Positions 7,991-16,879 of a stretch of 64,000 nucleotides of DNA are shown here, piece after piece; positions within the stretch are counted from its first letter, which is position 1; every line of letters starts with the position of its first letter. The DNA is taken from assembly GCF_018070025.1 (NCBI RefSeq), contig NZ_JAGPYQ010000001.1, positions 7,936,001-8,000,000 of the forward strand. Direction: 5' to 3'. Source of the stretch: Streptomyces liliiviolaceus. GTDB taxonomy: Bacteria > Actinomycetota > Actinomycetes > Streptomycetales > Streptomycetaceae. Made by a program: the position numbers and the translations under genes. The notes under the pieces are model-generated. The model was not told the origin of the DNA. It was given only the letters and a program-made list of their open reading frames with translations, and did no database searches.

Positions 7991-9022
7991 TCAGGGGCCC
8001 TGAGTCCCTCCGAGCACGACAACGTCGGCCGCGTCAAAGGCCACCCCGACCTCCTCCCCCACCCCCGGCGCATCCCGCAACGCACACGCCGCCTCGATCC
8101 GCGGCGCCCCCTCGGGCTGCAGCCGCACGGCAACGTGCGTACCCCGGAACGTCCGCGCGGCCACAGCGCACCGCAGCCCCTCCGCGGCCGGTACGAGCCG
8201 TACACCCGCGGGCCTGACGAGCAGCGTGACCTCGCCCTGCGAAGTACCCGAGGGCACCGGCAGCTTGCCCCAGGGGGTGTCCGCGACGTCCCCGGAGACG
8301 ACCGCCCCGGTCACGTTCTCGAAGCCGAGGAAGCGGGCCACGAACGCGTCGGCCGGACGCTGCCAGACCTCAAGCGGCGTACCCGACTGGGCGATCCGCC
8401 CGTCCCGCATCACGACGACCCGGTCGGCGAGCGCGAAGGCCTCGCCCTGGTCGTGGGTGACCGCGAGCACGGTGGTGCCCAACTCGCCGAAGAGTTCGCG
8501 CAGTTCGACCACGAGCCGTTCACGCAGCGAGCGGTCCAGCTGGCCGAGCGGTTCGTCGAGCATGAGCAGCCGGGGCCGGGGAGCCAGCGCACGGGCGAGC
8601 GCGACCCGCTGCTGTTCGCCCCCGGAGAGGGAGGCGACGGCCCGCCCCTGCGCGCCCGGCAGCCCCACGAGCGCCAGCAACTCCCCCACCCGCAGCGCCT
8701 GCTGTCGCTTCGACTCCCCGTGCATCCGCGGCCCGAAGGCAACGTTTCCGGCCACATCGCGCTGCGGGAACAGCTGATGGTCCTGGAACATCAGGCCGAC
8801 CCCCCGCTTGTGCGCGGGCACCCCGTCGAGGTCGCGGCCGTCCAGGAAGACCCGCCCGGCGTCGAGCCGCTGGAGCCCCGCGACGGCCCTCAGCAGCGTC
8901 GACTTGCCGCTGCCGCTGGGCCCGAGGACGCACACGGTCTCGTGCTCGGCGACATCGAGTCCGACGTCGTCGAGCACGGCCCGCCCCCCGAACCGCACGG
9001 TCGCCCCATCGAGCTTGAGCAT
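7991..9022 (-). CDS. thiQ: Thiamine ABC transporter ATP-binding protein
   Basis: A 343-residue ATPase with Walker A GPSGSGKSTLL, a Q-loop in FQDHQLFP, an intact signature LSGGEQQRVALARAL, Walker B RLLMLDEPLGQLD and switch His in AVTHDQGEAFALADR. A C-terminal extension of about 110 residues resembles the TOBE-type regulatory domain of Fe3+/thiamine/polyamine importers. It makes the protein longer than ThiQ of enterobacteria. The ATG at 9022 is two bases after the permease stop, so the genes are coupled. Substrate assignment rests on the binding-protein family and the TPP riboswitch at the head of the operon. An iron transporter would be the alternative on ATPase sequence alone. Confidence 0.85.
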   Translation of the reverse strand: MLKLDGATVRFGGRAVLDDVGLDVAEHETVCVLGPSGSGKSTLLRAVAGLQRLDAGRVFLDGRDLDGVPAHKRGVGLMFQDHQLFPQRDVAGNVAFGPRMHGESKRQQALRVGELLALVGLPGAQGRAVASLSGGEQQRVALARALAPRPRLLMLDEPLGQLDRSLRERLVVELRELFGELGTTVLAVTHDQGEAFALADRVVVMRDGRIAQSGTPLEVWQRPADAFVARFLGFENVTGAVVSGDVADTPWGKLPVPSGTSQGEVTLLVRPAGVRLVPAAEGLRCAVAARTFRGTHVAVRLQPEGAPRIEAACALRDAPGVGEEVGVAFDAADVVVLGGTQGP

Positions 9023-9024
9023 CG

Positions 9025-10737
9025 TCAGAACTCTCCCGTCCGGTCGGAGCGAAGGTCGGTGCGAAGGCGTTCGAGGACCAGCAGCGCCACCGCGCACACC
9101 AGCATCAAGAGGGTCGACAGGGCCATGGCCTGCCCGTAGTTGAGGTCGCCGGCCCGTCCGAGCAGCCGTGCCACGGCGACCGGCAGCGTCGGGTTGTCGG
9201 GCCGTGCGATGAAGACGGTCGCGCCGAACTCGCCCAGCGACACCGCGAAGGCGAACCCCGCCGCGATCAGCAGCGCCCGCCGCACCATCGGCAGATCGAC
9301 CTCGCGCCACACCCGCCAGGGCGAGGCCCCGAGCACCGCGGCGGCCTCGCGCAGCCGTCCGTCCACCGCGCGCAGCACCGGCAGCATGGTCCGTACGACG
9401 AAGGGGACGCCCACCAGCGCCTGCGCGAGCGGCACCAGGATCCAGGTGCTCCGCAGATCCAGCGGCGGCTCGTCGAGGGCGATGAGGAAGCCGAAGCCGA
9501 CGGTCACGGCGGAGACGCCGAGCGGCAGCATGAGCAGCGCGTCGAAGCCGCGGACGAGACGGCCGAGCCGTCCGGTGTCCCGCCGGGTGAGGGCCGCGGC
9601 CGCGAGTCCGCCGATCAGCAGGGCGATGGCGGTGGCGGCGAGGGCGTACCGCAGCGAGTTGCCGACGGCGTCGATGGGCGGGACGAGGAAGAGGCTGCCC
9701 TCGTTGCGGGTGAGCGCCTTGTAGTAGCCGAAGCCGGGGGCGTCGAGCGAGCGCTCGACCAGGACGGCGAGCGGCAGGACGAGCAGGACGGCGATGGAGC
9801 CGAGGACACCCGCGAGCAGCGCCCACTGCCCCGCCCCGCGCGGCCGGCGCGCGGTCGCGCCGGCGTCCACCAGCCTCAGGGCCGTCTCGCGCCGCCGTAC
9901 GGTCCGGGCGTGGACGGCGAGGATCGCGCCCACCGCGACGAACTGGACGAGGGTCAGCACGGCGGCCGTGGAGAGGTCGAAGATCTCCGAGGTCTGCCGG
10001 TAGATCTCGACTTCGAGGGTGGAGAAGGTGGGGCCACCGAGGATCTGCACGACACCGAAGGAGGTGAAGGTGAAGAGGAACACCATGAGCGCGGCGGCGG
10101 CCACGGCCGGGCCGAGCGCCGGGAGCGTCACCCTGCGCCAGGCCGCGAACCGGGAGGCGCCGAGCATCCGCGCGGCCTCCTCCTGCCGCGGGTCGAGCTG
10201 CGACCAGAGGCCGCCGACCGTGCGGACGACGACCGCGTAGTTGAAGAAGACGTGCGCGAGCAGGATGGCCCACACGGTGGTGTCCAGGCGTACGCCCCAC
10301 AGCTCGTCCAGCAGCCCGCCGCGGCCGAGCAGGGCCAGGAAGGCCGTGCCCACGACGACCGTCGGCAGCACGAACGGCACGGTGACGACGGCCCGCAGGA
10401 TCTGCTTGCCCCTGAACTCGAAGCGCGCGAAGACGTACGCGCCGGGGAGCGCGATCAGCAGGGTGAGCGCGGTCGAGGCGAGCGCCTGCCAGGTGGTGAA
10501 CCACAGGACGTGCCGGATGTCGGACTGTCCGAGCACGTCCGCGATCCGCCCGAACCGCCAGACCCCGTCGACCTTCAGCCCGCGGACGGTGATCGCGACG
10601 ACCGGATAGGCGAAGAAGACCCCGAAGAACGCGACGGGCACGACCATGAGCCCGAGCCGTGCCACGCTCCCCCGGTGCGGAGACCGCGGAGACCGGGGGC
10701 GCGCGCGGGGCTCTACTTCAGTACGAGCGAGGTCCAT
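9025..10737 (-). CDS. thiP: Thiamine ABC transporter permease, two-domain
   Basis: A roughly 570-residue membrane protein with two fused permease halves, each carrying the ATPase-contact EAA loop. The first is EEAARMLGASRFAAWRRVTL near residue 200 and the second is REAAAVLGASPWRVWREVDL near 465. About twelve hydrophobic segments are visible. The fused layout is that of ThiP/FbpB-type importers. The chosen ATG at 10737 lies inside the end of thiB (25-base overlap). It should form the membrane channel of a ThiB-ThiP-ThiQ complex. Confidence 0.88.
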   Translation of the reverse strand: MDLARTEVEPRARPRSPRSPHRGSVARLGLMVVPVAFFGVFFAYPVVAITVRGLKVDGVWRFGRIADVLGQSDIRHVLWFTTWQALASTALTLLIALPGAYVFARFEFRGKQILRAVVTVPFVLPTVVVGTAFLALLGRGGLLDELWGVRLDTTVWAILLAHVFFNYAVVVRTVGGLWSQLDPRQEEAARMLGASRFAAWRRVTLPALGPAVAAAALMVFLFTFTSFGVVQILGGPTFSTLEVEIYRQTSEIFDLSTAAVLTLVQFVAVGAILAVHARTVRRRETALRLVDAGATARRPRGAGQWALLAGVLGSIAVLLVLPLAVLVERSLDAPGFGYYKALTRNEGSLFLVPPIDAVGNSLRYALAATAIALLIGGLAAAALTRRDTGRLGRLVRGFDALLMLPLGVSAVTVGFGFLIALDEPPLDLRSTWILVPLAQALVGVPFVVRTMLPVLRAVDGRLREAAAVLGASPWRVWREVDLPMVRRALLIAAGFAFAVSLGEFGATVFIARPDNPTLPVAVARLLGRAGDLNYGQAMALSTLLMLVCAVALLVLERLRTDLRSDRTGEF

Positions 10738-11822
10738 GACTTGACCCACTCGTCACGGTTGTCGGCGATCCTGGCGGGGTCCAGGGTCTCGGGGTTCGCG
10801 GCGGCGGGACCGTACTGCGTGAACGCGTCGGGCACCTTGGCGCCCTCGATCACCGGGTAGACGAACATGTTGAGCGGCATGTCCTCCTGGAACCGCTTGC
10901 CGATCAGGAAGTCGATGAGCGCCTTGCCGCCCTTGCTGTTCTTCGCGTTGCTCAGCAGGCCCGCGTACTCGACCTGGCGGAAGCAGGTGCCGTCCGCGAC
11001 ACCCGTCGGGGCGGTCTTGGGCTTGGGGTCGGCGTAGATGACCTCGGCGGGCGGCGAGGAGGCGTACGAGACGACGAGCGGCCTGTCGCCCTTGGCCTTC
11101 TTGCCACCGGCGGATCCGGAGAACTCCTCGTTGTAGGCCTGCTCCCAGCCGTCGACGACCTTCACGCCGTTGGCCTTGAGTTTCTTCCAGTAGCCCTCCC
11201 AGCCGTCGTCGCCGTACTCGGCGGCGGTGCCGAGGAGGAAGCCGAGGCCGGGCGAGGAGGTCGAGGCGTTCTCGGTGACGAGCAGATCCTTGTACGCGGG
11301 CTTGATCAGATCGTCGAAGGACGTCGGCACGGCCAGCTCGTGCTCGCTGAACCAGGCCTTGTCGTAGTTGACGCAGATGTCTCCGGAGTCGATGGGCGTG
11401 ACCCGGTGCTTGTCCTGGTCGACCCGGTACCGCGCCTGGATGCCGTCGGCGCCCTTGGCCTCGTACGACTGGAACAGTCCGTTGTCGAGCGCGCGGGAGA
11501 GCAGGGTGTTGTCGACGCCGAAGAAGACGTCTCCCTGCGGGTTGTCCTTGGTGAGGATCGCCTTGTTGACGGCCTGCCCGGCGTCGCCGTCCTTGAGGAC
11601 CCGGACCTTGTACCCGGACTCCTTCTCGAACGCCTTCAGTACGTCCTTGGTGTAGGCGAAGGAGTCATGGCTGACGAGGGTGACGGTCTTGGACCCGGAG
11701 CCCCCGTCGCCGTCCCCGGAGTCGGACGACCCGCACCCGCTGAGCGCGGCGAGGCCGAGACCGCCGGCCGCGACCACGGCGGTGATCCTGAAGATGCTGC
11801 TCTTGTTGCTCTTGTTGCTCAC
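10713..11822 (-). CDS. thiB: Thiamine ABC transporter substrate-binding lipoprotein
   Basis: A 369-residue binding protein. The GTG at 11822 is preceded by AGGAGG. A signal sequence with lipobox LSGCGSS (Cys near residue 30) is followed by a Gly/Ser/Asp linker. The mature domain starts KTVTLVSHDSFAYTKDVLKAFEKESGYKV-like and includes DVFFGVDNTLL, DSGDICVNYDK, SSPGLGFLLGTAAEYG and FVYPVIEGAKVPDAF, matching the thiamine-binding ThiB/TbpA family. It leads the operon and is separated from the promoter by a TPP riboswitch. Thiamine, or a phosphorylated form, is therefore the likely ligand. Confidence 0.9.
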   Translation of the reverse strand: MSNKSNKSSIFRITAVVAAGGLGLAALSGCGSSDSGDGDGGSGSKTVTLVSHDSFAYTKDVLKAFEKESGYKVRVLKDGDAGQAVNKAILTKDNPQGDVFFGVDNTLLSRALDNGLFQSYEAKGADGIQARYRVDQDKHRVTPIDSGDICVNYDKAWFSEHELAVPTSFDDLIKPAYKDLLVTENASTSSPGLGFLLGTAAEYGDDGWEGYWKKLKANGVKVVDGWEQAYNEEFSGSAGGKKAKGDRPLVVSYASSPPAEVIYADPKPKTAPTGVADGTCFRQVEYAGLLSNAKNSKGGKALIDFLIGKRFQEDMPLNMFVYPVIEGAKVPDAFTQYGPAAANPETLDPARIADNRDEWVKSWTSLVLK

Positions 11823-11856
11823 TCGATTCCTCCTGGGTTGACCAGGAAGAGACGCG

Positions 11857-11893
11857 GCCCTGCCCGGGACCGCGAACGGACCCCGGGCAGGGC
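11857..11893 (-). terminator. Perfect hairpin between the TPP riboswitch and thiB
   Basis: A 12-bp perfect stem, GCCCTGCCCGGG (11857-11868) with CCCGGGCAGGGC (11882-11893), encloses a small CG-rich inner hairpin. It sits between the aptamer and the thiB ribosome binding site, where an expression platform is expected. It lacks a U-run, so it could act as a GC-rich terminator or a structural element. Confidence 0.65.
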
Positions 11894-11914
11894 GCAACAG
11901 CTTGAGTAGTGACC

Positions 11915-12000
11915 GAACTTCCTACCCAGAATGACCTGGGCGAGGTTCAGAGGGTCTGCGGGCTGTCCCGCACTCTCAGCGCTGTGGCGCTCCCCTGTCG
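11915..12000 (-). ncRNA. TPP (THI-element) riboswitch
   Basis: On the minus strand the element reads AGGGGAGCGCC, then GCGCTGAGAGTGCGGG, ACCCTCTGAACCT and CCAGGTCATTCTGGGTAGGAA. These are the conserved TPP aptamer blocks in the right order: CTGAGAG in the pyrimidine-sensing arm and ACCCNNTGAACCT before the final stem-loop. It lies about 90 bases upstream of thiB. High TPP should repress the importer. This is the strongest evidence that the operon handles thiamine. Confidence 0.93.
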
Positions 12001-12015
12001 GAATATGAAGATGTC

Positions 12016-12079
12016 GTCGTACGAAGTTGCCGTCGTACGACGGTGCAGTCGTACAACGGTGCAGTCGTACGAAATATCC
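12016..12079. repeat. Four 16-bp direct repeats upstream of the TPP riboswitch
   Basis: The palindromic core GTCGTACGA begins at 12016, 12032, 12048 (as GTCGTACAA) and 12064, an exact 16-base period. The second and third units share CGGTGCA as spacer. The array fills the short gap between the 3' end of rlmN and the aptamer, where the thi promoter must lie. It could be an operator array. Confidence 0.85.
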
Positions 12080-12094
12080 GTACGCCCCGCCAGA

Positions 12095-13201
12095 CTACCG
12101 CTCGGTGGCCGCGAGCTGCCCGCACGCCCCGTCGATCTCCTGACCACGGGTGTCCCGGACCGTGACCGGCACCCCATGGGCGGCGATCGCCTCGACGAAC
12201 GCCTTCTCGTCCTCGGGCCGTGAGGCGGTCCACTTGGAGCCGGGCGTCGGGTTCAGCGGGATCAGGTTCACATGCACCGGCTTGCCCTTGAGCATCCGCC
12301 CGAGCCGGTCACCGCGCCACGCCTGGTCGTTGATGTCCCGGATGAGCGCGTACTCGATGGAGAGCCGGCGCCCCGACCTGGCCGCGTACTCCCAGCCCGC
12401 GTCCAGCACCTCCCGCACCTTCCACCGCGTGTTGACCGGTACGAGGGTGTCGCGCAGCTCGTCGTCCGGTGCGTGCAGGGAGATGGCGAGACGGCACTTG
12501 AAGCCCTCGTCGGCGAACCGGTTGATGGCGGGGACGAGACCGACGGTCGAGACGGTGATCCCGCGCTGCGAGAGCCCGAGCCCGTCCGGCTCCGGGTCGG
12601 TGAGCGCCCGGATGGACTGGACGACCCGCTTGTAGTTGGCGAGCGGCTCGCCCATGCCCATGAAGACGATGTTGCTGAGCCGCGCCGGGCCGCCCGGGAT
12701 CTCCCCGTCGCGCAGTGCCCGCATGCCGTCGACGATCTGGTGCACGATCTCGCCGGTCGACAGGTTCCGGTCGAGACCGGCCTGTCCCGTCGCGCAGAAC
12801 GGGCAGTTCATCCCGCAGCCCGCCTGTGAGCTGATGCACATGGTGACCCGGTCCGGGTAGCGCATCAGCACGGACTCGACGAGCGTGCCGTCGAAGAGCC
12901 GCCAGAGGGTCTTGCGGGTGGTGTCGTCATCGGTGGACAGATGCCGCACGACCGTCATCAGCTCGGGCAGCAGCGCTTCCTGCAGCTTGGCGCGCGAGCC
13001 GGCAGGGATGTCGGTCCACTGCTCCGGATCGTGCGCGAACCGCGCGAAGTAGTGCTGCGAGAGCTGTTTGGCACGAAACGGCTTCTCACCGACCGCGGCG
13101 ACGGCCTCTTTACGCTCGGCGGGCGTGAGATCGGCAAGGTGCCGCGGCGGCTTCTTGGCTCCGCGGGGGGCGACGAATGTGAGTTCTCCGGGCTTAGGCA
13201 T
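12095..13201 (-). CDS. rlmN: 23S rRNA (adenine(2503)-C2)-methyltransferase RlmN
   Basis: A 368-residue radical SAM enzyme starting at ATG ([17 protein letters not shown]). The cluster-binding motif is [14 protein letters not shown] near residue 130, followed by [11 protein letters not shown] and the C-terminal [17 protein letters not shown] with the conserved cysteine used in methyl transfer. RlmN methylates A2503 in 23S rRNA and A37 in some tRNAs. Length and motifs are complete. It is convergent with nothing: the thi operon follows in the same direction after the 16-bp repeat array. Confidence 0.96.
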   Translation of the reverse strand: MPKPGELTFVAPRGAKKPPRHLADLTPAERKEAVAAVGEKPFRAKQLSQHYFARFAHDPEQWTDIPAGSRAKLQEALLPELMTVVRHLSTDDDTTRKTLWRLFDGTLVESVLMRYPDRVTMCISSQAGCGMNCPFCATGQAGLDRNLSTGEIVHQIVDGMRALRDGEIPGGPARLSNIVFMGMGEPLANYKRVVQSIRALTDPEPDGLGLSQRGITVSTVGLVPAINRFADEGFKCRLAISLHAPDDELRDTLVPVNTRWKVREVLDAGWEYAARSGRRLSIEYALIRDINDQAWRGDRLGRMLKGKPVHVNLIPLNPTPGSKWTASRPEDEKAFVEAIAAHGVPVTVRDTRGQEIDGACGQLAATER

Positions 13202-13333
13202 GGCTGTACCAGTGTCGCAGATCGATTCGTGTGACCTGAGCCGCGAGGTTTCGGGGGCCGCTTCCACGTTTCGGAGGTCCCTTCCACCGGCCGCGTTGCC
13301 ATCTAGGCCACCCTTGGACCTAGAATCGAACGC

Positions 13334-13693
13334 GTGTCCGATAAAGTGCCTCGCCTGGATCGCCTGCGCAGCGTCCGCGAATGGCTGGCCTGGCAGCTGC
13401 GCCGCACAGACGACACCATCGCCGAGCTCGAACGTCAGGAGGCAGCCGCTGCCCGTGCCGCGCGCACACCGCCCTTGCCCGCGTCCGCGCCCGCGCCAGC
13501 GCCCGGCTGGAAACTCGCGCTGCGAAGAGCGGGTGGCAGACCCGCCCCCGACGCCGTCCATACGAGCGACTGCGGCATGGCCGGGAAGAACACGAGACCG
13601 CTGCCCCGCGAGCAGGCGCTCCGGGCTCTCACGGAGGACGGCATCAGCGCGTGTCCCTATTGCCGGCCCGACAACGATCTGGGTGTGCTGTGA
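13334..13693 (+). CDS. DUF6233-type small protein
   Basis: A 119-residue protein. The N-terminus ([29 protein letters not shown]) is a predicted helix or coiled coil, and an Ala/Pro linker follows. The C-terminal part reads [22 protein letters not shown] and [14 protein letters not shown], with Cys and His residues that could hold a metal. I recognise this as the Streptomyces DUF6233 pattern; no biochemical function is known to me. The stop overlaps the GTG of the next gene by 4 bases, so the two are probably translated together. It is divergent from rlmN. Confidence 0.75.
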   Translation: MSDKVPRLDRLRSVREWLAWQLRRTDDTIAELERQEAAAARAARTPPLPASAPAPAPGWKLALRRAGGRPAPDAVHTSDCGMAGKNTRPLPREQALRALTEDGISACPYCRPDNDLGVL

Positions 13694-13995
13694 ACGGCGA
13701 ACGGCCGCAGGACGAGAAGCACGACGAGAAGCAGAACGAGAACACGAGCGGGACGCATGCGGCGCCCATCGTCGTGCACCGCATGACGGGCGCCCGCGGG
13801 CGCCGGGTCACCATCCACGGCCAGGTCTTCGGGCTCGCCCACAGCGACACCGACCTGGTCGAGTTCCTGCGCCGGGCGGGCCTGCCGGACGACGCCTGGG
13901 AGCTGCTGGACGACCCGCGGTGGGTGAAGTGGCAGGGCGGCCGGCCGCACGAGTACTCCCCGGCGGGCCCGGACGCCGAGGACCCCCGGCCGTGA
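13690..13995 (+). CDS. Small hypothetical protein coupled to the DUF6233 gene
   Basis: A 101-residue protein starting at a GTG that overlaps the previous stop codon (GTGA). The N-terminal 25 residues are rich in Glu, Lys and Asn. The remainder ([42 protein letters not shown], then [12 protein letters not shown]) looks like a small folded domain. No family is recognised. The overlap and the shared direction suggest that it works with the upstream DUF6233 protein. Confidence 0.7.
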   Translation: MNGERPQDEKHDEKQNENTSGTHAAPIVVHRMTGARGRRVTIHGQVFGLAHSDTDLVEFLRRAGLPDDAWELLDDPRWVKWQGGRPHEYSPAGPDAEDPRP

Positions 13996-14034
13996 TCGGC
14001 CGGGGGTCCCTGGGTCACGCGGTGCCCGGTCCGG

Positions 14035-15216
14035 TCAGCCCGATCCGACGAAGAGCACCAGCAGCAGCCACACCACGGGGGCGGTGGGCAGCAGCGAGTC
14101 CAGTCGGTCCATGATCCCGCCGTGGCCCGGGAGCAGGGTGCCCATGTCCTTGATGCCCAGGTCCCGCTTGATCATCGACTCGCCGAGGTCGCCGAGCGTG
14201 GCGCTGGCCGCGACCGCGAAGCCGACGATCAGGCCCTGCCACCAGGTGCCGTCGTCGATGAGGAACTGCATGCACAGCGCGCCCGCCACCATCGCGAAGG
14301 CGACCGCACCGAGCAGGCCCTCGCGGGTCTTGCCGGGACTGATGCGGGGGGCGAGCTTGTGCGTGCCGAAGCGCCACCCGACGGCGTACGCGCCCGTGTC
14401 ACTGACCACGGCCAGCAACAGGAACGTCAGGACCCGCCACGCGCCGTCGTCCGCGGTGAGCATCATCGCCACGAAGGTGGCGAGGAACGGGATGTAGAAG
14501 GCCGCGAAGACCCCCGCGGTGACGTCCTTGAGGTAGCCCTCGGGCGGTTCCGTCATCCGCCAGACCAGGACCGCGAGCGCGGTGAGCGCCATGGCGACCC
14601 AGGCGCCCTCGGGCCCTCGGACGTAGCCGGCGACGACCATCGCCGCACCGCCCAGCGCCAGCGGCACGAGCGGCGCCTTGATGTCCTTGCGCTCCGCGAG
14701 CCTCGACGTGAGCTCCCACAGACCGACGACGACGGCGACCGTTATGACACCGACGAAGACGGCCTTGACGACGAACAGCGACGCGACGATCACCACGCCG
14801 AGCCCGACCCCGACCCCTATGGCAGCGCCGAGGTCGCGGCCCGCGCTCTTCTTCTGCGGCGCGGGTGCGGGCTGTGCGGCGCTGGTCATGGGCTCCTGCT
14901 GATTCAGCGGATGCTGCGGATGCTGCGGATGCTGCGGATGCTGCGGATGCTGCGACGAAGTCTGGAACGGCGACGGCGTCGACGGGGGCGTCGTCTCGTC
15001 GCGGAACAGGGGGCCGCCCGTCCGAGCAGCCCCCCGGTCGTCATCCTGGTCTCCGCCATGCGCGGGTACGTCGGGCACGATGGGCATGGGGCGAGTCTGC
15101 TGCGCGTGGTGCGCATCGTACGCGGGACCCGCCGGGGCATCCCCCTGGACAGGCCCCTGGTCGGACGGCCCCCAGTACCCGGCTTGTGGCGGTGCCCCCC
15201 AGGAAGAGTCGTTCAT
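14035..15216 (-). CDS. cdsA: Phosphatidate cytidylyltransferase
   Basis: A 393-residue membrane enzyme that makes CDP-diacylglycerol from CTP and phosphatidic acid, the branch point of phospholipid synthesis. The C-terminal half carries the CDS signature: AVVSDTGAYAVGWRFGTHKL, ISPGKTREG, LGDLGESMIKRDLGIKDM and LLPGHGGIMDRLDSL. About eight membrane segments precede and surround it. The first roughly 120 residues are a hydrophilic Pro/Gln/Asp-rich cytosolic extension containing five consecutive HPQ units. The ATG overlaps the frr stop by one base. The frr-cdsA order is the usual actinobacterial arrangement. Confidence 0.95.
   Translation of the reverse strand: MNDSSWGAPPQAGYWGPSDQGPVQGDAPAGPAYDAHHAQQTRPMPIVPDVPAHGGDQDDDRGAARTGGPLFRDETTPPSTPSPFQTSSQHPQHPQHPQHPQHPLNQQEPMTSAAQPAPAPQKKSAGRDLGAAIGVGVGLGVVIVASLFVVKAVFVGVITVAVVVGLWELTSRLAERKDIKAPLVPLALGGAAMVVAGYVRGPEGAWVAMALTALAVLVWRMTEPPEGYLKDVTAGVFAAFYIPFLATFVAMMLTADDGAWRVLTFLLLAVVSDTGAYAVGWRFGTHKLAPRISPGKTREGLLGAVAFAMVAGALCMQFLIDDGTWWQGLIVGFAVAASATLGDLGESMIKRDLGIKDMGTLLPGHGGIMDRLDSLLPTAPVVWLLLVLFVGSG
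14905..14949 (-). repeat. 9-bp minisatellite encoding HPQ units in cdsA
   Basis: Five copies of the 9-base unit GCGGATGCT (plus-strand reading) are nearly identical. They encode tandem His-Pro-Gln in the N-terminal extension of CdsA. Exact tandem copies are prone to change in number. Confidence 0.85.
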
Positions 15217-15776
15217 CAGACTTCGAGCAGCTCTGCTTCCTTGTGCTTGAGCAGCTCGTCCACCTGCGCGACGTACTTCGCGGTGGTGTCGTCGAGCTCC
15301 TTCTCCGCACGGCGGCCCTCGTCCTCGCCGACCTCGCCGTCCTTGATCAGCTTGTCGATGCCGTCCTTGGCCTTGCGGCGTACGGAACGGATCGAGATCT
15401 TGGAGTCCTCGGCCTTGGTGCGGGCCACCTTGATGTAGTCCTTGCGGCGCTCCTCGGTGAGCTCGGGGAACACCACCCGGATGATGTTGCCGTCGTTGCT
15501 CGGGTTGACGCCGAGGTCGGAGTCGCGGATCGCCTGCTCGATGTTGCGCATCGCGCTCTTGTCGAACGGGGTCACCACGGCCATACGCGGCTCGGGCACC
15601 GAGAACGAGGCCAGCTGGTTGATCGGGGTCAACGCGCCGTAGTAGTCCGCCACGATCTTGTTGAACATCGCCGGGTGCGCACGACCGGTGCGGATCGCGG
15701 CGAAGTCCTCCTTGGCGACCACGACGGCCTTCTCCATCTTCTCCTCGGCTTCGAGGAGGGTCTCTTCGATCACCAC
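15216..15776 (-). CDS. frr: Ribosome recycling factor
   Basis: A protein of about 186 residues matching ribosome recycling factor across its length. It has [35 protein letters not shown] N-terminus, [22 protein letters not shown], and [40 protein letters not shown] central helix region. It splits post-termination ribosomes with EF-G. Two consecutive GTG codons at the start are both possible initiators. It sits between pyrH and cdsA, the normal rpsB-tsf-pyrH-frr-cdsA order. Confidence 0.97.
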   Translation of the reverse strand: MVIEETLLEAEEKMEKAVVVAKEDFAAIRTGRAHPAMFNKIVADYYGALTPINQLASFSVPEPRMAVVTPFDKSAMRNIEQAIRDSDLGVNPSNDGNIIRVVFPELTEERRKDYIKVARTKAEDSKISIRSVRRKAKDGIDKLIKDGEVGEDEGRRAEKELDDTTAKYVAQVDELLKHKEAELLEV

Positions 15777-15893
15777 TTGCTCCTGCGTGTCTTGAGTAGG
15801 CCCGGCTGCGGTTCCCTGGCGGTTAGGCGGCCGGCTGCGTCGCGTCTTATTCCTGAACGGTTCCCGACCGGCAGGACATTGTCCATCCCCCGG

Positions 15894-16667
15894 TCAGGCC
15901 CGACTGCCCTGGTCACCCACAAGCGTGCCGATCTTCTCACCCTTGACCGCCCGAGCGATATTGCCCTCGGCGAGAAGCTCGAAGACGAGGATCGGGAGCT
16001 TGTTGTCACGGCACAGCGTGATCGCGGTCATGTCGGCGACCTTGAGGTCGCGGGTGATGACCTCGCCGTAGCTGAGCGCGTCGAACTTGACCGCTCCGGG
16101 GTTGGTCTTGGGGTCGGAGTCGTAGACCCCGTCCACACCGTTCTTGCCCATCAGCAGCGCTTCGGCGTCGATCTCCAGCGCGCGCTGGGCGGCGGTGGTG
16201 TCCGTGGAGAAGTACGGCATGCCCATCCCGGCGCCGAAGATGACCACACGGCCCTTCTCCAGGTGCCGCACGGCCCGCAGCGGGATGTACGGCTCGGCGA
16301 CCTGCCCCATGGTGATGGCGGTCTGCACGCGCGAGTCGATGCCCTCCTTCTCCAGGAAGTCCTGGAGGGCGAGGCAGTTCATGACGGTGCCGAGCATGCC
16401 CATGTAGTCGGAGCGGGCCCGGTCCATGCCGCGCTGCTGGAGCTCGGCTCCCCGGAAGAAGTTGCCGCCCCCGATGACGACGGCGATCTGGGCGCCACCG
16501 CGGACCACCGCGGCGATCTCCCGGGCCATCTTGTGCACCACGTCGGGGTCGACGCCGAGCGCTCCGCCACCGGCGAACGCCTCACCGGAAAGCTTCAGCA
16601 GAAAGCGGCCGGAGCCCTTGCCGGTGTCGCTCTTTTCGTCCTTGTCGGCGGCCTTGGTGGTGGTCAT
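15894..16667 (-). CDS. pyrH: UMP kinase
   Basis: A 257-residue amino-acid-kinase-family protein that phosphorylates UMP to UDP. Visible motifs are [14 protein letters not shown] near the N-terminus, [53 protein letters not shown] and [15 protein letters not shown]. The first 20 residues are a charged tail. The ATG at 16667 is preceded by GAGG in a leader that carries two 12-base direct repeats. It follows tsf across a hairpin and precedes frr. Confidence 0.97.
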   Translation of the reverse strand: MTTTKAADKDEKSDTGKGSGRFLLKLSGEAFAGGGALGVDPDVVHKMAREIAAVVRGGAQIAVVIGGGNFFRGAELQQRGMDRARSDYMGMLGTVMNCLALQDFLEKEGIDSRVQTAITMGQVAEPYIPLRAVRHLEKGRVVIFGAGMGMPYFSTDTTAAQRALEIDAEALLMGKNGVDGVYDSDPKTNPGAVKFDALSYGEVITRDLKVADMTAITLCRDNKLPILVFELLAEGNIARAVKGEKIGTLVGDQGSRA

Positions 16668-16689
16668 GGAGATCTCGCCTCTTCTACGT

Positions 16690-16714
16690 GTCGCACATAC
16701 GGGTCGCACATACG
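16690..16714 (-). repeat. Direct repeat in the pyrH leader
   Basis: GTCGCACATACG occurs at 16690-16701 and 16703-16714 (plus-strand reading), 23-47 bases upstream of the pyrH start and just after the hairpin. It may be part of a promoter or an mRNA regulatory region. Confidence 0.6.
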
Positions 16715-16719
16715 AAGAA

Positions 16720-16767
16720 GGCCATTGCCGGTGGGGTGTTGTTCGCATCCCATGCGCGGCAATGGCC
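16720..16767 (-). terminator. Nested hairpin between tsf and pyrH
   Basis: GGCCATTGCCG (16720-16730) pairs perfectly with CGGCAATGGCC (16757-16767). The loop contains a second small hairpin (CGCATGGGATGCG on the minus strand). It is a likely terminator or attenuator for the rpsB-tsf transcript, leaving pyrH to its own promoter. Confidence 0.7.
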
Positions 16768-16879
16768 TCCTCGTCAGATCTGCTGTCGTCCGTTCACGCC
16801 CGCGCGTGACGGTCTGCGCGACCGACACGGACGACTGCTGTCGACCCTAGCGGGATCGCGCGTCGATCGCGGTACGGAC

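Noticed and set aside
14865..16850. A 661-codon plus-strand frame across frr and pyrH
   Set aside because: It overlaps three conserved genes on the other strand and has no recognisable domain; it is an antisense shadow.
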